Assembly: GCA_025345505.1 (NCBI GenBank)
Contig: JANVCC010000025.1
Span: 1,162,971-1,226,970 of the forward strand
Origin: Todiramphus chloris collaris
Taxonomy: Eukaryota; Chordata; Aves; Coraciiformes; Alcedinidae
DNA: 64,000 bases
Reading direction: 5' to 3'
Shown here: positions 57,529 through 64,000 of the stretch, piece by piece
Layout: every line of letters starts with the position of its first letter
How positions within the stretch are numbered: the first letter of the stretch is position 1
Translations under genes and position numbers: made by a program
The notes under the pieces: generated by a model
The model's input: the letters and a program-made list of their open reading frames with translations, nothing else
The model's database searches: none
What the model was told of the DNA's origin: nothing

Positions 57529-60500
57529 AACTCAGCTAATTAATCATTTTTCTGGTACACAGTACCACTTGCAACAAGAAGCCAAGAATTAATAGGTTGT
57601 TTGGTTTTATAAAGACCTCCATACACCATCCCATTCTGACACCAGTGAGAACAAACAAAGACAACCCCAGGGTCCTACAGCTACACAGAAGTCCTACAAC
57701 TTCTTTGAGTCACATACAAAATTCACTTCAAACAGCAGTAGATTTGCTTGTCTGAGTATCATTATCAGATCTCTTAGAATTAACTTATGGACCACAGAGA
57801 CTGAAAACCACTTATCAGAAATTAGGTGTAATTATCATTGTTGCTGGGAAGTGGACAACTTGTTTCTCCAGTACCTAAACTACTTCCTGTGTTGAACTCT
57901 GGTGTCCAGTTCTGTTCAAGCTGCAATGAGCCACCCAATCTGTCCTGCAACTGCAACCAAATTTCCTTATCCTAGTAGAAAACAATTGAGTCCCTCAGTA
58001 TAGACCAGTCACTCACAGAAGAAGATGTGTAAACACATAGACAAGCTATGAAGAAAACTGGGTCCTATCTCTGCCACAAATGGGATCTTGGAAAACAGAA
58101 GACTACTGAGAAATTCCTAGCTTGTTTTTCTTTCCTTTCAAAAACATGTTTTCCCCTCATTTCCTTGTCACTGCATTCACCTATGGAAAGCCAGTGCTGG
58201 TGTCCTCCCTGTAGACAGAAAACAGAAAATCAAAACCAAACAGACTATTTATGACACTGGAAACAATTGTGCTGCAGAGAGAATCCAGTAAAAGAGAAAT
58301 CAAACACAGCAAGGTTTTCTTAAAATCTTCACTTCTCTTGATATAATAGCTTACATATTGAGCGTAAGTACAATGGAAGAATCCTACTACACAGCTAGGA
58401 GGGCTCAAATCTTTCCGTATCATGAGTACTGAACTTCGACCAACTCTGACAAACATCCCAGTTTTAACCATAGAAGTTGAGGAGTGTAGCACTTGAGAAT
58501 ACCACTGTATTTTCATGATTAATAGAACATGCTTCTCTGTCCCTCCGTAATTTTCCCGTATTGACTTTTTAAGTACGTGTGTCAACCATTCAGCTTGTCA
58601 GATTCTATGCTAATAAACGGCACACAATAACTGCACAGCACTCAAATTTCATCAAAACTTGGCCAACACAACTAAAAACATCTAAACAAAGGAAACACCA
58701 AGGGACAGATCGTAAGCAGAAGCTACTTGATATAACCTTTGAAAACAATAGTGCACTACTAATATGAACCATATGAGAATCCACAGGGAAGGGGGAATAG
58801 TGGTGGGAAGAAAAATATATAGACAAGCAACAAATCTGATGGAGTATTTTGTGGATCCCCACGGAATCCTGCAGAAAATGTGAGAAGGTGCTGAGCTTCC
58901 TGTTGATGTTTTCTCAGAGGCAGTGCTTGGGTGAGATGCACACGTAAGTACCATGTACCATCAGCACAGACATAGGTAGATTATAAAGACCTGACTATGC
59001 TGGGGCGTTATGAGTTAAAATACAAAGTACTGAAGCCAATGTGATATGAGAAAACACCAAAAAAATCACTGAAAACGTTTTATTTTTATACAAACAGTAA
59101 AAATGCTTTTCAGCTGCTTTTGCCAATGGTATTTTCAGCAGCGAGTGCAACTCAGCAGTTTATCTGGGTTGCCTTCGGGTATCAGTTGGAAACATAATAC
59201 AGTAAGTGCATGTGAAAGTTTTCTGTAAGTATTTATGTCTACAAAATGAAAATTCAGATTTGGGGGTCTCCCAGGAACTGTGTTTCTAGTTATTTTGTTT
59301 GTCTGTGTCCTTCAGCAATAATCAGCAATTCTTGGATGCATTTCATAGCAGTATGGGAGCACTCTGTAGTCTACAGACTCTCTTTTCAGCAGGTAGGTGG
59401 CCACACCAGCAGAATTTGACAAAGAATCCCTTCTTCTCTTCTCATGAACTAGTGTTCATCTCCTGAAGCTTCATTTCCATCAATGACACTGAGAAAAGCA
59501 CCAACCATACTATTGTTTCTATTTGTACTCTACTACAAAATTCTCTGTCTTAACACTTTGGTTGGGATTGCAGAGGCCAACCAGCCTACTAAAAGTTAAT
59601 GCCATTTTTGAGTCCAGTTCCTGCAGGCTGAGTTTTATGAGAGCACAAAGCCACGAAAAAAAAAACAAAACTATTTAAGAAACTAAACACAAAGATTTTT
59701 GTGTTCTTCTAGATCAAAAAATGAAAAAAAAAAAGTAAGAATAAAGCAGAATTTTTAATTACATAGGAAATAAACCCCAAATTTACATCCTTATTCACTT
59801 ATTTGCATTCTCTTAGTGCAAGAATTGTTTGTTAGCTCTCCCTCCAGCATTTTGTCTAACAAAATTTTCAATGACTGTCCAGAAAATAAAAGCAGCAAGA
59901 TAAAAATGAATGGGGCAAAGAATTCTCTGTTCAGAAGGTCTCGAGACCCTGCTGATGCAAAGACTTTTCTATCTATTAGTAATGAGCCCAAGGCTGTTGA
60001 ATGCCCTCAGAATCTGTTGGCCAAATGCTCACATGTTCTTGGGATATTTTGAACTGGTTTTGTGGTAAGGAGAGGGTTTAAAACTAAACCTGAAGAAGAT
60101 AACTGTCAGGGTCTCTATTTTACATCCTTTCAAAGTTTATACAATGTAAAAGGTAGATTTTTCCTTCCCCCCCCCCAAAAATATCCTCAATTGACAACTT
60201 TTTAGTCACAGCTGTACTTCTCAGGAAGAACAATTTAAGAACTACATGCAAAAGTAACTTCAGTAAATAAGGGTAACTCAGTGAAATGAAAATCTGTGTT
60301 CACTTAGAACCAGTACCAAGCTGGAGGATGAACACTCAAGACCAGCAGTTGAATGACAGAAAGAAGTGAGTTAGCAAGGGCCCACAGATGGCACTCAGGG
60401 ATAATTTTTTCAGATCCTACTTCTATTGGATAACACTAGCAATTATTTGTTATAGATCAAAACACACGAGTCAGGTCATAGCATTTTTTCAGGCCAGTGG

Positions 60501-61787
60501 CGGGCTGCACAGATGATTTGTTGCCTTTATCAAATAGCACAAAAGTCAAGTAATACTTACAAAAAAGTTTCCAATACTGAATATATATATATATATACAC
60601 ACACACATAAAAATCAAAGCTGGGAATCTTGGATAGATTGAAGAAAGAACTGTAGTTATCATATAAGTCATTCAGCAGCATCAAGATCACTCATTCCTGC
60701 TGTCAGCTTTGACAAAACTCACACTACAGGTTAAGACCAGGCAATTTATCAAAGAAGTGCCTATCAGAAAATCATTATGATGGGGTCAGGAACTTCTCTG
60801 CAAACCATCATTATCACTTAGTGCATCAGTCAGCAACTTGAGTATCATCTGAAGTACCAAAGGCTCCAATAACATGGCAGGGCAGGGTCTTCAGCTAGCA
60901 GGCCATGAGGGTGGTGCTGAGCCACTGACTATGTACTTCTGGTCCCCAAATAGTGATGTACCCTAAGAAAAGCATAAAGTAAACCATAACAGTTCCTACT
61001 TGTCTTTCCTTCAAGGTCTATGGCCTGAAAAGCCGCATTCCCAAGCACTCAGAAGAACCATTGCTCATACCAGATACACCAGATCCCTGATGTAAATTTA
61101 CACATACACAGCAACACAGAAAATGGAAAGAGCAGCTAAAATAACGACGATTGACATTTATAGGCATGGTTAGAAGCAAACTGCAAGAACGACTGTTTAA
61201 TCCCACATTCTGCTATCGCAGCATTAATCAGTGAATGGATGGCACTTGCTAAGAAATTACTTCTGCCCATCACTCTCTGCTGCTGCTTCTGAAGAAAGAA
61301 TTGAACTTTTCCTTTTCTGGAGACACTTGTAGACTCTGTCATGCCAATAATTGCTCCTACTGTTTGCTTAGACATTTGACATGGCGATTCCTGCTGATGA
61401 CCAGATACAGAGAGACTTAAGTGTTAATTACCAGAGTGGATGCAGGTAAAAGCCACTCCTCTTGTTGATGTAAAAGGCCACTGTGGTACTGTAGTCAGAT
61501 TATTTCAAGTAACAGGAATTCACAACACTTTACCTAAAGATATTTCAGAAAGTCACAGGATATTGGAAAAAAAATATTCACCAGGAACCAGAGCTAAACA
61601 GCTTTGAATCAAGGGGCGGATAGAATCTTCCCAGGCAGATTACATAGGGAATACATGCACACACACTTCATCCTTTGATTGGAAAAAAAGATAAAGTACG
61701 TTTTAAAAGGAACAAATGCCATCGAGTTCACCTATCCAATTTTCTGTACATAAGCTTCTCGTAGCAGTTAAAGAGGAAGGTAAATAC
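57529..61787. other. Single-copy non-coding sequence
   Basis: About 4.3 kb with no recognised gene or CR1. A weak MIR-like hint (TCTCTGCCACAAATGGGATC, 58069-58088) is present. Simple repeats include A-rich tracts at 59656-59735, C10 at 60167-60176 and a TA/CA microsatellite at 60581-60607. The longest open frame, on the minus strand (58181-58585, 134 codons), has no recognised motif. Confidence 0.55.
60581..60607. repeat. (AT)n(AC)n microsatellite
   Basis: About eight AT units pass directly into about six AC units. Compound dinucleotide microsatellites of this form usually vary in length between individuals. Confidence 0.85.
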
Positions 61788-61880
61788 AATTCTCTTCATT
61801 TCTGCAGATGGAGAAACAGGAGGCACTATGACTTGCCAAATAACACATGAGGTCTCAAGAGAGCCTGGAACAAAAATCAG
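61788..61880 (-). repeat. MIR-like ancient SINE remnant, reverse orientation
   Basis: ATTCTCTTCATTTCTGCAGA (61789-61808), then TGGAGAAACAGGAGGCACTA (61809-61828), then TGACTTGCCAAATAACACAT (61829-61848), then AGAGAGCCTGGAAC (61858-61871) follow the reversed MIR order (CCATTTTACAGATGGGGAAACTGAGGC ... TGACTTGCCCAAGGTCACAC ... GAGCTGGGAAT). The element is old and inactive. Confidence 0.6.
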
Positions 61881-63284
61881 TGGAGCTTTCTGGTCTTCTT
61901 CAAATTAATAGGAATCTCATGGACTTAAACAGGTCCAGAATCTCCCCTAGAACATCTGAATCTCATATTGAGGACACTATGATTTTGTAACATTCCACAA
62001 GATAATCTTCCAGTCAGCTGCTAGCCGTATGTAACCAACCATGTAAAGGAGATTAAGAATTGAATTAATACTCAAGTTTTAATCATCTGAGCAGTCGCTA
62101 CTGTCATGTAAGGGCAGCAACACAAAGAGTGCGAGGGAGCACAGCTGTAAGTGGCAAAACACTGCCTTTCTTATCCCTAAGTAGATTAGTAAAAAATAAA
62201 ACCACTTAAACACCCAGAGCCTGCTTTATGAACTCCGGCTTTTCTTTACATAAATGCTAGATGCTTGCTGGTATGAAATCTTTTCATTGGGGTTATTTAA
62301 ATGTGAGGATCTCTAGCATGAAGGGCAAACCATCAGGACAGCCTGAGAGAGGCTCTGCTTTTGAATCCTTTAACTTTAAAGTCAGTTTAAAGTCAGTTTA
62401 ACACAGAACAATATCAGCCTTAATATTGGTTGCAGTGAAAAATACTAAATCTTAATTGAACTGGTTTAGAATTTTAACCTTTAGTGTTTAGAATTATGAC
62501 CCTTTCAGAAAAGACCATTTTAAATACTTCCCTCACCAGAAATATAACCAAGGACCTGCCTTTGAGGGAATGTTGGTGTATTTGTCCTGAACCTGGGGGG
62601 CTGGTGCTTCTGAGGATGGAAGACAGAGCAATAGCACATTCCTTACTGACTTGTGAGAAAAGGAGTGAAGCAAGACATAGATCAGAACTAGAAAGTAAAA
62701 TCAGTTTTATTTCTCTAGGTGATGTCAAAGAAAGGAAGGAAGAAATACTTTATCAATATTTTCACAGGAGAAGAGAAATATTTTTCTCCATTAAATGAAA
62801 GTGATGACAAGCTGTCTCACGGAAGGCTTTTGGGCAATCATATTCACACTGAGCAACAGTAAAGAGCCTAGAAGGAAGGCCTGAGGGAAATTAAAAAGTG
62901 ACAATCCTCATCCCAGTCCCAAGCCACCCAGTCTCGCTGCTTTTACAGCTTCCTGTGCAATCACTGCCTGGACACAGCAGTGCGAGCACCAGCCCATGAG
63001 CTGAAACACTTTGTTTTGGGAGTTGGAAAAAACTCTTGGTGGTTATGGATGCCTCAGCCTCCAGCTTCAGCCTCAGTCCAGACTAAATACCCTCAGATGC
63101 ACTAATGGCCTGACCTCAAGTGAGGTGAGATACGCAGAAATGGGAGGTGAAAGTATTTTAGCTTCCTTTCCAGCTCCTCCATTTCATTTTCTCTTTCAAA
63201 GATTGTGGCCATAAAAGAAAGTCCATGTTCCTGACAAAAGCCATTGCCAGGAGGATATTTTCAACTGTTGATGAGTATCTTCTG
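61881..63284. other. Single-copy non-coding sequence
   Basis: No recognised gene or CR1. A 13-bp unit with AAAGTCAGTTT is tandemly repeated about twice near 62377-62401. Two overlapping opposed open frames at 62474-62798 have no known motif. Confidence 0.6.
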
Positions 63285-63384
63285 AGTGATCTGCCCTAGT
63301 TTTGGTCCTGCTCTGGCAGGAGGGTTGGACTCGATGATCTTCAGAGGTCCCTTCCAACGCCTACCATTCTGTGATTTTGTGATC
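63285..63384 (+). mobile_element. CR1 LINE 3'-terminal fragment, forward
   Basis: GGTCCTGCTCTGGCAGGAGG (63304-63323), GTTGGACTCGATGATCTTCA (63324-63343) and CCTACCATTCTGTGATTTTG (63360-63379) match the last ~100 bp of the copies at 13 kb and 36 kb, so it belongs to the same or a close subfamily. The tail has diverged to ATTCTGTGATTTTGTGA. It is non-coding. Confidence 0.9.
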
Positions 63385-64000
63385 CAACAGAGCAAATTCT
63401 GCACTCCTCATTCTGTTCCTCCAAAGCCACAGTAATCAATTTTTATACATTTGGAAGGATTGAATTTATGAATTTATATTATCATGGGAGTCTTTTCATG
63501 TTCTATAATCTGGCCATTTCAGATGTAAAATGCTTCACGCAGCAGCAATGGACAGGAACGTGTATCTTTCTTTGCTGAAAAATAATTTTGGAGTTATTTT
63601 ATCCCAATTTCCCCCTCACACAAACTCAATGCAAAGCAGAAGCAAAGCACACATGCTATGGCAGAATTTTGACCCTCTGCATTCAGAAACCAAGAGAGTG
63701 TTAAAACAATTTTTTAGAAATGCATATTAACCTGTAAATAAGACTGACTTGTTAGGAATTGGTAATGATGAATCTCATTAGAGGTAAAGGTACAAGGCTC
63801 AGGACCAGATGTCATCCTTACGCAGGAATCAAACCGAGTGATCACGCCTGACAAAGATTCATTCATGATTCTACTGAGCCTGACTTATACGGACATATGG
63901 TGGTCACTTCTTCAGGGAACTGAACCCAAACTCCTCAGCAATAACAGAGGAAAAAAGAGTGTAAAAAAAAGAGAGGACTTAGTGCTGGAAGGAGTAGAGA
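63385..64000. other. Single-copy non-coding sequence
   Basis: No gene or assignable repeat was seen. A 66-codon open frame at 63530-63730 has no recognised motif. CAGGACCAGATGTCATCCTTA (63800-63820) has a slight resemblance to the old 'GGGCCAGATTCTCATCCTTA' repeat type but is too short to call. Confidence 0.6.

Noticed and set aside
58181-58585. 134-codon minus-strand open frame as a gene
   Set aside because: No recognised domain and no splice or promoter context; the length is reachable by chance in 64 kb on two strands.
63285-63384. Endogenous retrovirus LTR near the right end
   Set aside because: The only repeat there is a CR1 tail; no LTR ends, primer-binding site or retroviral protein sequence was seen anywhere in the window.
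1-64000. Bacterial-style genes, operons, CRISPR arrays, phage or plasmid systems
   Set aside because: The window has vertebrate composition and CR1 elements. Most long frames start from non-ATG codons, no ribosome-binding-site pattern exists, and no regularly spaced repeats were seen.

Overview
The window looks like nuclear DNA from a bird, or possibly a close sauropsid relative. It is AT-leaning and poor in CpG, has vertebrate-style splice-like motifs, and carries copies of the CR1 LINE retrotransposon in the form seen in birds: 5'-truncated, ending in repeats of ATTCTATG or ATTCTGTG rather than poly(A). I see no bacterial, viral or plasmid genes and no CRISPR array, tRNA or rRNA gene. I also find no protein-coding exon I can recognise. 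The window is best read as intergenic or deep intronic sequence. The species and locus cannot be named from the sequence alone.

Layout. 1-4168: mostly single-copy sequence with a long G-run, a decayed palindromic tRNA-derived repeat (963-1110) and a TATA-like box followed by a splice-donor-like site. 4169-4738: a reversed CR1. 4739-12859: single-copy sequence with one long open frame, a small CpG-rich patch and an ancient-repeat remnant. 12860-13718: the longest CR1, with a broken piece of reverse transcriptase. 13719-33802: a 20-kb stretch of single-copy sequence with candidate conserved noncoding blocks and decayed ancient repeats (MIR-like, and several palindromic types). 33803-36521: two more CR1 copies about 1.8 kb apart. 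36522-46670: single-copy sequence with a MIR pair and a second G-rich run. 46671-46950: two CR1 tails facing each other. 46951-64000: single-copy sequence with two short CR1 tails (57434-57528, 63285-63384), a MIR-like remnant, further palindromic repeat remnants, and a 30-base A-run.

No genes act together here. The supportable content is a set of dead retrotransposons and very old repeats in non-coding DNA. A few blocks have the look of regulatory elements, but only cross-species alignment could confirm that. I did not find an undescribed biological system. The most useful leads are the candidate conserved blocks (especially 14101-14290), the palindromic ancient repeats, and two long open frames whose coding status is doubtful. 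Repeat-family names were assigned by eye from memory of family patterns, not by a database search.
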